This document shows, piece after piece, positions 1 to 5,932 of a DNA stretch of 7,316 nt. How positions within the stretch are numbered: the stretch's first letter is position 1; each line of letters starts with the position of its first letter. The DNA is taken from contig CACZRK010000002.1 of NCBI GenBank assembly GCA_902783515.1, positions 1 to 7,316 on the forward strand. The letters are read 5' to 3'. The stretch is from an uncultured Coriobacteriaceae bacterium (GTDB lineage Bacteria > Actinomycetota > Coriobacteriia > Coriobacteriales > UMGS124). The translations under genes were made by a program, and so were the position numbers. Under the pieces are notes generated by a model. It had not been told where the DNA came from. It was given only the letters and a program-made list of their open reading frames with translations, and made no database searches.

Positions 1-266
1 CCTATCCGCGCCACGACCCCCCTGTTGCCGACGACGCCCAGGATGGCGTCGCCGCAGGCCGCCGAGAACTGTCCGGCGACCTTTTCGCCATAGGTCGCGG
101 CGACCTCGCTCGTCTCGGGGACCGCGACGCGGATGATGCCGAAGGGCTGGCGCGACGACATGTAGTCCGCCCAGTACGCCAGGAGGTCCCGGATGAAACC
201 GTCCGCGTCGCGCATCCCGTGCGCCCCCTCGGCCGACTCGCCCGCGTCCCCGCGCGACGCGCCGTC
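1..266 (-). pseudogene. C-terminal GGDEF-domain remnant, in frame behind an amber stop (partial at window edge)
   Basis: After the TAG at 267-269 the reading frame of the upstream cyclic-di-GMP gene stays open to the window end, about 88 codons. The translation looks like the front half of a GGDEF domain. A segment reading HGMRDADGF sits where family members have TGLMNARGF. It is followed by FGIIRVAVPETSEVAATYG, where active members have a beta strand with the metal-binding Asp, and it ends in VVARIG just where the RxGGDEF signature should begin. The strand has VAV in place of the Asp, so the domain is already degenerate. An ATG at 213-215 with a GAGGGGG stretch at 224-230 could allow re-initiation, but that start would lie inside the domain's first helix. 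I read this as the severed tail of one protein. A separately translated fragment or readthrough product is possible. The GGDEF motif itself is outside the window. Confidence 0.7.
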
Positions 267-3140
267 CTAGGTCGCGTCCTCACGGAAGTACCCCATCAGG
301 CCGCAGATCTCGCCGTCACGGTAGATCGGCCACTTCGTGGCGCGGATGGCGGTGCTCTCACCCTGCCTGACGCACGCGCCCGGGAGGTCGCGCACGGTCG
401 TCCCGGCGTCCAGGACCTCCTGCTCGGCGCTCTTGTAGCGGTCGGTGATCGGGTGCCACCGCATGCCCTCGTCCGTCCTGCCGATCAGGTCGTCTGCGGA
501 GTCAAGCCCGAAGTAGTCCAGGAACGCCTTGTCCGCCCCGAGGAACCTGCGCTCCTTGTCCTTCCAGAACAGCATCAGCGGGAGGTGCGGCAGCAGGTTG
601 TCCCACAGGACACGCTCCGCGCCCTCGTCCTCCCCGGTGACGCCCGCGCGCTCGTCGCCCCGCATGGTCGCCAGCGTCCTCTTCAGGTACGCGGCGCTCA
701 CGGGTCGGATCCCATAGACGACCTGCGTCCTCTCGGACCCCTGCGCGTACGCGAGCATGTGCTCAGTCCACCGGAAGTCACCGCCCGTGCCCGCGACGCG
801 GAACACGTCGCGCAGGACTCCGTCGGGCGCCGTGGCCAGGCGCCCGTCGATGGTCCCCAGGTCAAGGAACGCGCGATACCGCTCCTCGTCCGCGCCGAAG
901 ATGTCCGGGAGCAGCTTGGCGAAGCCGCCGTCCCCGTCGCGAAGGTCGATGACGCCAAAGTCCTCGCCGCCCGAGATGTTGTTGCCGAACCGCAGGCTCC
1001 GGATCGTCTGACGCCTGACGTCGATGCGAAAGACGCTCTGGTAGAACTGGAGGATGCTCGTCGTCCCCATCGCGAGGTTCGCGATCTCCGTCATGCGGCT
1101 CGAGACGTCGTGGCAGTGCGCGGCGACCAGGCAGTGGCCGTCAACCTGCTTCACCACGTGGAAGCGGAAGAGCACCTCCTTGCCGAAGAACGAGATCGCC
1201 TGCTCGCCGGCGCCGCCAGTCCTGATGGAGTCCGCGTCAAGGGCGTTGTTCGACGAGGCGTTCCACTCGTTGACGTCCCGCTCGAACTCATCCACGTCGT
1301 GCGCGCCGTACTGCGCGATCACCCGGGAGGCGGCCTCGTTCATCTGCAGGACGTGAAACCTGCCCCCGGCGTAGTCAAGGAGCATGATCGCCGTGTCCGT
1401 GACGAAGTTGACGTGCGAGGCGGCGCCATACAGCACCCGCTGCTGCGCACTCTCCACCAGGATGCCCTGCTTCAGGCACGCGCGCAGCGCGCAGTCAAAG
1501 GGCTGCGGCTTGCCAAAGAGGTAGCCCTGCATCATCTCGCAGCCCGACTTGCGGAGGAAGTCGGCCTGCTCCTTCGTCTCCACGCCCTCCGCCAGCGTGT
1601 GGATACCGATCCGCTTGCCCATGGCGATGACGGAGGCGACGATCTCGCGGGAGCGGCCTGACTCGTCACGGAGAAAGCCCATGTCCAGCTTCAGGACGTC
1701 AAAGTCGTAGTCCTTGAGAAGGTTCAGCGAGCTGAGGCCGCTGCCGAAGTCATCCATCCAGACCTCGTACCCGGCCGCGCGGAAGCGGTCAAGAGCCTGC
1801 ACGATCGTATCGGCATGCGACGTGACCGTGCTCTCGGTGACCTCTATGCGCAGGAGCCGCCGGGGGATGCCGGCGGCCTTCACGCGCGCCTCGACCTCCT
1901 GGAAGATGTCGCACTGGAGGAAGTCGACCTTGGAGAGGTTCACGGAGAGGGGGATCTCGGTCATGCCCTGACGGCTCCGCTCCGCGATCCGCCCGACGAC
2001 CTGCTCGACCACGCAGAGGTCAAGCTTGTGAATCTGCCGCGAGTCCTCCAGGGCGCCGATGAAGTCGGCCGGCGGGAGCATGCCCCGCTTCGGGTCCACC
2101 CAGCGGGCAAGCGACTCCATGCCGCACAGGCAGCCGGAGCACGATCGGATGATCGGCTGGTAGAACACGCGGATCCAGCCATGCTTGATGGCGTCGTCCA
2201 CATGGGAGACGACGTACTCGGCGTTCGCCAGGCTCCTCCCCATCTCCTCGGTGTAGACGGAGAGGAACGCGTTCGCGCGCACGCGGCTGGCGTCGCACGC
2301 CGCCTTCGCGCGGTCGCAGACCGTCTCGGGGCCCAGTGCGTGGTCGGACCAGACGCAGGCGCCGATGCTGACGTCGACCCCCTTGGGGGCGATCCGCAGG
2401 ACCATCTCGCGGATGTCACGCGCCCGCGCGTCCATGTCGTCGGCATGCGTCAGGATGGCGAAGTGGTCCGTCTCGAACCGCGAGATGTCGTCGGCGGGAA
2501 ACATGGCCCGCAGGTTCGTCGCGAGGGACCTCAGGAACTCGTCCCCGGCGCGCATACCGCGCGAGACGTTGATCGAGCGGAAGTTGACCACGTCAAGGTA
2601 GAGGAGGGCGAGCTCGGCCCCCTTCGTCTCGGACGTGTCGCACCCCCGTCGCTCCCGCATGACCTGGAAGAACGCGTGCATGGAGATCAGGCCCGTGACC
2701 GGGTCGAGCGTCTCGCTCGCGACGTCCCGTCGGGCATTCAGGCCGACGAACAGCTGGACGACGATCGTGCTGGAATCAGCCGCATGCAGCCTGCTGGCGA
2801 GGACGCGGACGAGGCGCTGCTGCCCGCGCGTGGTCACGACGTGACACTCGTAGGACACCGTCCCGTCCTCGGTGCCGTTGAGGAGGCGAATGAGGTTTCT
2901 CCTCGCGACCTTGACGTCATTCGGGTGCGTGAACGCCGCGAAGTCCCCACCGCAGTGGTCATAGGCGGCGGCGTAGGACTCGGCCTCCAGCATCTCAAGG
3001 CACTTCTGGTTCATGAACAGGGGCGTGTAGGCGTCTCCCCGCACCCTGAACGCACAGGCGGCGGCCGGAAGCGCGTCCAGAATCTCAGGGAGCACCTGCG
3101 CGGGGCACTCGTTCTCACTGGAGTTGACGTCAGACGACAT
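267..3140 (-). CDS. PAS / degenerate GGDEF / EAL / PAS multidomain cyclic-di-GMP phosphodiesterase, ended by an in-frame TAG
   Basis: A 957-residue cytosolic protein with no membrane segment. Rough layout: PAS-like 20-135; GGDEF-like 145-300, opening with DPVTGL; EAL 314-548; PAS-like segments at about 563-683, 688-813 and 844-953. The GGDEF signature is ETDHF (223-227), so cyclase activity is unlikely, although Asp183 in LYLDVVNF remains. The EAL residues needed for metal binding and catalysis are all visible: Glu342 (ESL), Asn401 (VNLS), Glu433 (EVTES), Asp463 and Asp464 (DDFGSG), Lys484 (KLD), Glu518 (EGVE) and Gln538 (QGYLFGKP). It therefore probably hydrolyses cyclic-di-GMP to pGpG, tuned by signals at its PAS domains. 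In known homologues such as Caulobacter CC3396, a degenerate GGDEF binds GTP and activates the EAL domain; that is only a possibility here. The ATG at 3140 was chosen because GGAAAAGAG (3146-3154) lies 5 bases upstream and PAS-like sequence begins soon after. The open frame reaches 3431, but that extension has no protein character. The frame continues past the stop into a second GGDEF-like domain. Confidence 0.9.
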   Translation of the reverse strand: MSSDVNSSENECPAQVLPEILDALPAAACAFRVRGDAYTPLFMNQKCLEMLEAESYAAAYDHCGGDFAAFTHPNDVKVARRNLIRLLNGTEDGTVSYECHVVTTRGQQRLVRVLASRLHAADSSTIVVQLFVGLNARRDVASETLDPVTGLISMHAFFQVMRERRGCDTSETKGAELALLYLDVVNFRSINVSRGMRAGDEFLRSLATNLRAMFPADDISRFETDHFAILTHADDMDARARDIREMVLRIAPKGVDVSIGACVWSDHALGPETVCDRAKAACDASRVRANAFLSVYTEEMGRSLANAEYVVSHVDDAIKHGWIRVFYQPIIRSCSGCLCGMESLARWVDPKRGMLPPADFIGALEDSRQIHKLDLCVVEQVVGRIAERSRQGMTEIPLSVNLSKVDFLQCDIFQEVEARVKAAGIPRRLLRIEVTESTVTSHADTIVQALDRFRAAGYEVWMDDFGSGLSSLNLLKDYDFDVLKLDMGFLRDESGRSREIVASVIAMGKRIGIHTLAEGVETKEQADFLRKSGCEMMQGYLFGKPQPFDCALRACLKQGILVESAQQRVLYGAASHVNFVTDTAIMLLDYAGGRFHVLQMNEAASRVIAQYGAHDVDEFERDVNEWNASSNNALDADSIRTGGAGEQAISFFGKEVLFRFHVVKQVDGHCLVAAHCHDVSSRMTEIANLAMGTTSILQFYQSVFRIDVRRQTIRSLRFGNNISGGEDFGVIDLRDGDGGFAKLLPDIFGADEERYRAFLDLGTIDGRLATAPDGVLRDVFRVAGTGGDFRWTEHMLAYAQGSERTQVVYGIRPVSAAYLKRTLATMRGDERAGVTGEDEGAERVLWDNLLPHLPLMLFWKDKERRFLGADKAFLDYFGLDSADDLIGRTDEGMRWHPITDRYKSAEQEVLDAGTTVRDLPGACVRQGESTAIRATKWPIYRDGEICGLMGYFREDAT

Positions 3141-3186
3141 GACGACTCTTTTCCACGACGCGTGATTCCGGAGCCTGTCGGATGCC

Positions 3187-3229
3187 CGGGAGGCCGCGAT
3201 GCGGCAGCCCCCTATCATACTGCCTCCCG
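3187..3229. repeat. 8-bp perfect inverted repeat flanking the putative -10 element
   Basis: The arms CGGGAGGC (3187-3194) and GCCTCCCG (3222-3229) are perfect reverse complements with 27 bases between them. The spacer holds the TATGAT hexamer assigned to the minus-strand promoter. In the minus-strand reading, an inner GGCAG/CTGCC pair could compete for pairing. The repeat could be a regulator site spanning the promoter or a leader hairpin. GC-rich repeats of this size can also arise by chance. Confidence 0.35.
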
Positions 3230-3243
3230 CGAGTCCCGGTCGG
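3214..3243 (-). promoter_or_regulatory. Candidate promoter of the cyclic-di-GMP gene
   Basis: On the minus strand TATGAT (3219 to 3214) matches 5 of 6 bases of the sigma70-type -10 consensus and is one of the few AT-rich spots in the region. A weak -35, CCGACC (3243 to 3238), keeps the GAC core at an 18-base spacing. Transcription would begin about 65 bases before the ATG at 3140. The weak -35 makes this only a reasonable guess. Confidence 0.4.
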
Positions 3244-3564
3244 CTCCACGTCACCGGCATCAACGGCGACACCAACGGCGGCGCCTCGGGTTGGCATCTG
3301 TGTCCTTTGTGCGAAGGCGCACGGCGCTGATCGAGACGCGCGCAACGGGGGAACACTGCCATAAGCTCTTTGATTTCCGGTGGCCATCGCTCGGTCGCCG
3401 CAGGATGCGTCATCGCAGGCTCACGTCGCACAGGGAAAGCTCACCCTCTCATGCCAGGCGACGGCAATGACCGCGAGAAGAGCACGTCGTGTGACGAGAC
3501 GGCACGGTGCGCCGGGACATGACGACGCGGGCAGCCCCTCCCCACGGCCCCGATCCGCCGATAT

Positions 3565-3578
3565 GGCGTGGCCACGCC
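3565..3578. repeat. 14-bp perfect palindrome, GGCGTGGCCACGCC
   Basis: An ungapped 7+7 perfect palindrome lies 17 bases before a TTGACG hexamer (3596-3601) that resembles a -35 element. An overlapping CGCC/GGCG pair (3556-3559 and 3565-3568) gives an alternative small hairpin. The place and symmetry suit a dimeric regulator site for the 108-residue gene. In DNA this GC-rich, one such palindrome per window is near chance expectation, so the position is the main argument. Confidence 0.35.
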
Positions 3579-3606
3579 CGAACGCACACGAATTATTGAC
3601 GCGTCG

Positions 3607-3635
3607 GTGACAAAACCTGACGCTCACCAGACAAC
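3607..3635 (+). promoter_or_regulatory. Weak candidate promoter for the 108-residue gene
   Basis: GTGACA (3607-3612) matches 5 of 6 bases of the -35 consensus, and 17 bases later GACAAC (3630-3635) matches 3 of 6 of the -10. Two nearby alternatives are TTGACG at 3596-3601, which has no good -10, and GACAAT at 3676-3681 with a TCGACG 19 bases upstream. I cannot choose firmly between them. The leader would be roughly 65 to 110 bases long. Confidence 0.22.
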
Positions 3636-3706
3636 ATCATGACGAGCGGATCGACGAACCCGCATGCAGCTGTCAGACAATATGCCTGACCTGCCAGACG
3701 TCATCA
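3616..3706. repeat. Imperfect tandem copies of CCTGAC...CCAGAC...CATCA
   Basis: The first copy has CCTGAC at 3616, CCAGAC at 3627 and CATCA at 3635. The second has CCTGAC at 3685, CCAGAC at 3694 and CATCA at 3702. Spacing inside the copies differs by about two bases. A partly overlapping pair, CAGACAACAT (3628-3637) and CAGACAATAT (3674-3683), differs at one base. Repeated short blocks just upstream of a gene suggest two binding sites for one regulator, or a short duplication that has drifted. Confidence 0.35.
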
Positions 3707-3712
3707 ACCACG

Positions 3713-3734
3713 GCGCGCCCTCGGATGGGCGCGC
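3713..3734 (+). promoter_or_regulatory. GC-only leader hairpin directly before the ribosome binding site
   Basis: GCGCGCCC (3713-3720) and GGGCGCGC (3727-3734) form a perfect 8-bp stem with a 6-base loop, TCGGAT. Two bases later comes AAGGAGG (3737-3743), the Shine-Dalgarno of the gene starting at 3751. A stem this stable beside the ribosome site could shield or expose it, protect the 5' end of a processed message, or work as an attenuator. There is no T-run, so it is unlikely to be a simple terminator. Confidence 0.5.
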
Positions 3735-3750
3735 GCAAGGAGGCACACCC

Positions 3751-4077
3751 ATGAAGCACGACACCATCTCTTCCGTCCGCATCGCCGGCGCGCGAGGCGC
3801 GCGCGTGTGCGACGGCGGCGCGCTCGGCGACCAGATCACCAACGCCATGGTCGGAACGCGCTACGCGACCAAGCATCTCGCGGTCGTGAAGCGCGACGGC
3901 ACGCGCTATGACATCCAGTTCCCGGGCACGCTCGAGCTCGCCCATGGCCCGATGGGGCTCGAGGCGCGCTACGACCTCGGACGCGGCAGCGCGGTCGCGT
4001 ACGGCACGGCGCATCACGCCGATGACACCGTGACCGTCGAGAACGACGAGGCGCGCTACGTCTGGTCGCTCGCGTAA
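3751..4077 (+). CDS. Hypothetical 108-residue protein
   Basis: I do not recognise a family. The ATG at 3751 was chosen over one at 3664 because a near-perfect AAGGAGG (3737-3743) lies 7 bases upstream. The codons have the high-GC third positions of the neighbouring genes, which supports real coding. The protein has no signal peptide, no membrane segment and one Cys (Cys20). Its central and C-terminal parts (about 40-108) alternate charged and hydrophobic residues, as in HLAVVKRDGTRYDIQF and DTVTVENDEARYVWSL, suggesting a small beta-rich domain. The N-terminal 25 residues are rich in Gly, Ala and Arg. It ends with TAA and converges on the LuxR-type gene. It appears to be a single-gene unit with its own long leader. 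No function can be assigned from sequence alone. Confidence 0.75.
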   Translation: MKHDTISSVRIAGARGARVCDGGALGDQITNAMVGTRYATKHLAVVKRDGTRYDIQFPGTLELAHGPMGLEARYDLGRGSAVAYGTAHHADDTVTVENDEARYVWSLA

Positions 4078-4081
4078 GGGC

Positions 4082-4107
4082 GCGACGACCGACCATGGTC
4101 GCGTCGC
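4082..4107. terminator. Bulged hairpin between convergent genes, possible shared terminator
   Basis: GCGACG (4082-4087), a two-base bulge AC, and CGACC (4090-4094) pair with GGTCG (4097-4101) and CGTCGC (4102-4107) around a very tight AT centre; the innermost pairs must open to make a loop. It starts 4 bases after the TAA of the plus gene and ends 10 bases before the stop of the minus gene, where a shared terminator is expected. No T-run follows on either strand, so it may instead be an RNA 3'-end stabiliser or a rho-assisted site. Confidence 0.4.
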
Positions 4108-4117
4108 CGCGATCGCC

Positions 4118-5665
4118 TCACGCGCGCGGGCGGTCCTCCATGATCATCGCGCTGAGCTCTCCCGCCGATCGAACGCCCGTCTTCGCATAGACTGACGTGA
4201 GGTGGTTCTTCACCGTGTTCGTGCTCACGCCGAGCTCCTCGGCGATCTCCTTTCGCGATCGGCCGGCAACGACGAGGTCAAGGATCTGCGCCTCGCGCTC
4301 CGTGAGGCCGGCGCGCCGCGCAAGCGCCCGCCCGTTTACCCCCAGCTGTCGCCTCAGGTCCTTCGGCTCCGCAAGCTCCTCGTTCGCGATGTCCGCGGCC
4401 TGGCTCGATATGCTCGGCAAGCTCAGCACGGCCACGAACAGCGCGGACGCGGCGAAGGACGAGACGAGCTGCACCCCGCCCGTCTCACCTGCCGTCGCCA
4501 TCGCGACCTCGTAGAGCAGCGTGCCGATTGCGACCCCCACCGCAAGCCAGCGGAAGTGGGCTGCGGTGACCTCGTCCGGCCTCAGGCCGCACCCGCGGCA
4601 GAGCTCGACGTTCATGAAGAGGGCGCAGTTCATGAGCAGCTGATACACGACCACGCAGACGAAGCGGCGTCCATTCGGAGAGATGCCGTCGAGAGGCGCC
4701 ATGAGCGCCCAGCAGACACCGCTCGCGACAACGGTGCACCGAAGGACGGACCCGAAGCGCTCGTCACGTGATGGGCGGAAGGCGAATGCGAGCAGAATGA
4801 GCCCGACCGAGGTGCCGATCCCCGCGACGCAGGCAGGCGCGACCAGTCCCGCCACGCCACGCCCGCCGGCACAACCATGGGCGAGCAGGCAGTACGAGAG
4901 CGACCATGCGACCCCGAAGGTCACGTAGGTGACCACGATGCGTGCGGACGGCCGGTAGGCATCCGCACGGTCACCACGCGTGCCGCGCGGGCGCGCGGGG
5001 CGCACGTCGCCCGACACCGGCGCACCCAGCGCGGGCGACGCGGCATGACGGCGGGCCTCCTCGTCAATGCATGCCCATGACAGAGCCGCAAGGCCCAGCA
5101 GGGACGCCAGCCCCCAGGCGTCGCCTCGTGCGACGACCGCTCCCACGGGCGTGAGCAGCCCGGCCACGAGCGATGCGCCCGCGAGAACGGCGAATCCCGT
5201 CGCGGCGCTGCCAGCCTGGCGTATGCGCAGCAGCGCGTCGTACGAGCACAGCAGCGGGTACGCCCCCGCGGCGCCGATCAGCGCGCAGCAGCAGAACAGC
5301 CCCGCGTCGCCCATCCCCCATGCGGACAGCAGGTCGAGCGAGACGAACCCCGCCGCCGCGGTTGCGAACGAGAGCGCCGCGTCCGCCCTCGTGCAGACGC
5401 ACGCGCCGCGACGGCCCACCGCGATCACCAGCAGCGTGAGGATGAGGGTCAGGAAGAAGACACCGCGGGCTAGGGGCACGCTCAGAGACTGGCCTCCGAA
5501 CGCAAGGCACCACGCGGCGCCGACCGGCCCGGGCGGGTAGTATGCCAGAAACGCCCCGTATCCCACGCAGCAGGTAAGCACCTCGCGCGTCAGAGGCCAT
5601 CGCGACACGCCACGCCCCCTGATGCGCGATGCCCTCGTCGCCTGCGCCCGCGTCACTCTCGACAT
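4118..5665 (-). CDS. Membrane-bound LuxR-family transcriptional regulator with 12 predicted transmembrane helices
   Basis: A 515-residue protein. The first 420 residues hold about 12 hydrophobic helices (near 28-44, 67-84, 96-115, 121-140, 155-178, 183-199, 243-263, 270-296, 306-323, 334-354, 370-389 and 398-417), laid out like a major-facilitator fold with an Arg-rich loop (200-242) between the two halves. Residues 454-505 form a LuxR/GerE helix-turn-helix: LTEREAQILDLV, then KEIAEELGVSTNTVKNHLTSVYAKTGV. With 12 helices the DNA-binding end faces the cytoplasm. I infer that the membrane part binds or senses a ligand and the tail controls nearby promoters. Eggerthellaceae genomes carry many such proteins, commonly next to reductase and electron-transfer genes. 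The ATG at 5665 has GAGGGGGG 5 bases upstream. The open frame extends to 5794, but that part has no good ribosome site and would cover the intergenic palindrome. There is no response-regulator receiver domain. The partner gene is probably the divergent Fe-S protein. Confidence 0.9.
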   Translation of the reverse strand: MSRVTRAQATRASRIRGRGVSRWPLTREVLTCCVGYGAFLAYYPPGPVGAAWCLAFGGQSLSVPLARGVFFLTLILTLLVIAVGRRGACVCTRADAALSFATAAAGFVSLDLLSAWGMGDAGLFCCCALIGAAGAYPLLCSYDALLRIRQAGSAATGFAVLAGASLVAGLLTPVGAVVARGDAWGLASLLGLAALSWACIDEEARRHAASPALGAPVSGDVRPARPRGTRGDRADAYRPSARIVVTYVTFGVAWSLSYCLLAHGCAGGRGVAGLVAPACVAGIGTSVGLILLAFAFRPSRDERFGSVLRCTVVASGVCWALMAPLDGISPNGRRFVCVVVYQLLMNCALFMNVELCRGCGLRPDEVTAAHFRWLAVGVAIGTLLYEVAMATAGETGGVQLVSSFAASALFVAVLSLPSISSQAADIANEELAEPKDLRRQLGVNGRALARRAGLTEREAQILDLVVAGRSRKEIAEELGVSTNTVKNHLTSVYAKTGVRSAGELSAMIMEDRPRA

Positions 5666-5690
5666 GACCGCCCCCCTCGCACCCCCTCTA

Positions 5691-5717
5691 TCGCCACCCC
5701 ATGGTAGACCATGGCGA
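5691..5717. promoter_or_regulatory. Inverted-repeat operator candidate in the divergent region
   Basis: CCATGGT (5699-5705) and ACCATGG (5708-5714) are perfect inverted arms separated by AG. An overlapping outer pair, TCGCCA (5691-5696) and TGGCGA (5712-5717), is also perfect. The site lies 26-52 bases before the LuxR start and about 215 bases before the Fe-S gene. LuxR/GerE domains usually bind such dyads as dimers, so this is the best candidate for autoregulation or for control of the divergent pair. A further GGCGAC at 5726-5731 repeats part of the outer arm in direct orientation. Confidence 0.5.
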
Positions 5718-5718
5718 C

Positions 5719-5748
5719 AGCAGAAGGCGACGCCGGCGGACGCGTCAA
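5719..5748 (-). promoter_or_regulatory. Weak candidate promoter of the LuxR-type gene
   Basis: On the minus strand TTGACG (5748 to 5743) matches 5 of 6 bases of the -35 consensus. After 18 bases TCTGCT (5724 to 5719) matches 3 of 6 of the -10. If used, transcription would start inside the inverted repeat at 5691-5717, the right place for repression by the gene product. The -10 is poor, so the call is tentative. I found no acceptable plus-strand promoter for the Fe-S gene in the rest of this spacer. Confidence 0.3.
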
Positions 5749-5932
5749 TAGTCCTTTTGTCCCATCCCATCCTCGCCGCTTTCTCCCATTTCATTGCGCC
5801 GCACCCAGGGACGATGCTCTGTCCGGAAGCGCACGGTCAAGGTGCCGCGCGCAGGCACGCCGCGTGCGTCCCGCCGGTCGCCCTCGGGCCTGACGACGAG
5901 ACGCGCACGGCTCGCAAGCGAGGGGGGAAACC

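Larger units (their letters stand above)
3141..3750. other. 610-base intergenic region without a convincing gene
   Basis: This divergent spacer separates the cyclic-di-GMP gene (minus) from the 108-residue gene (plus). Short open frames exist on both strands, but none has a good ribosome binding site or protein-like composition. It contains a promoter-like element for the minus gene (3214-3243), an inverted repeat around it, a 5-bp GTGCG/CGCAC hairpin (3309-3322), a 14-bp palindrome (3565-3578), a TTGACG hexamer (3596-3601), imperfect repeats (3616-3706) and a hairpin beside the plus gene's ribosome binding site. I see no tRNA or rRNA in it. An unannotated small RNA is possible, but nothing in the sequence proves one. 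Confidence 0.55.

Noticed and set aside
219..1661. Long plus-strand open frame of 480 codons
   Set aside because: It lies opposite the cyclic-di-GMP gene, whose domains are clear. The translation is rich in Arg, Ala, Val and Asp with no recognisable motif, typical of antisense frames in GC-rich genes.
3141..3431. N-terminal extension of the cyclic-di-GMP protein by 97 residues
   Set aside because: The extension has no domain character, and a ribosome site sits just before the ATG at 3140. The extended form would also cover the likely promoter.
1815..3470. Long plus-strand open frame of 551 codons
   Set aside because: It is antisense to the GGDEF and EAL coding region and runs on into the intergenic spacer, with no ribosome site or domain signal.
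3421..3627. Minus-strand 68-codon open frame in the intergenic region
   Set aside because: I see no Shine-Dalgarno, no recognisable motif and no neighbour that would suggest a role.
5666..5794. N-terminal extension of the LuxR-type protein by 43 residues
   Set aside because: It would translate through the inverted repeat and lacks a good ribosome site, whereas the ATG at 5665 has GAGGGGGG at ideal spacing.
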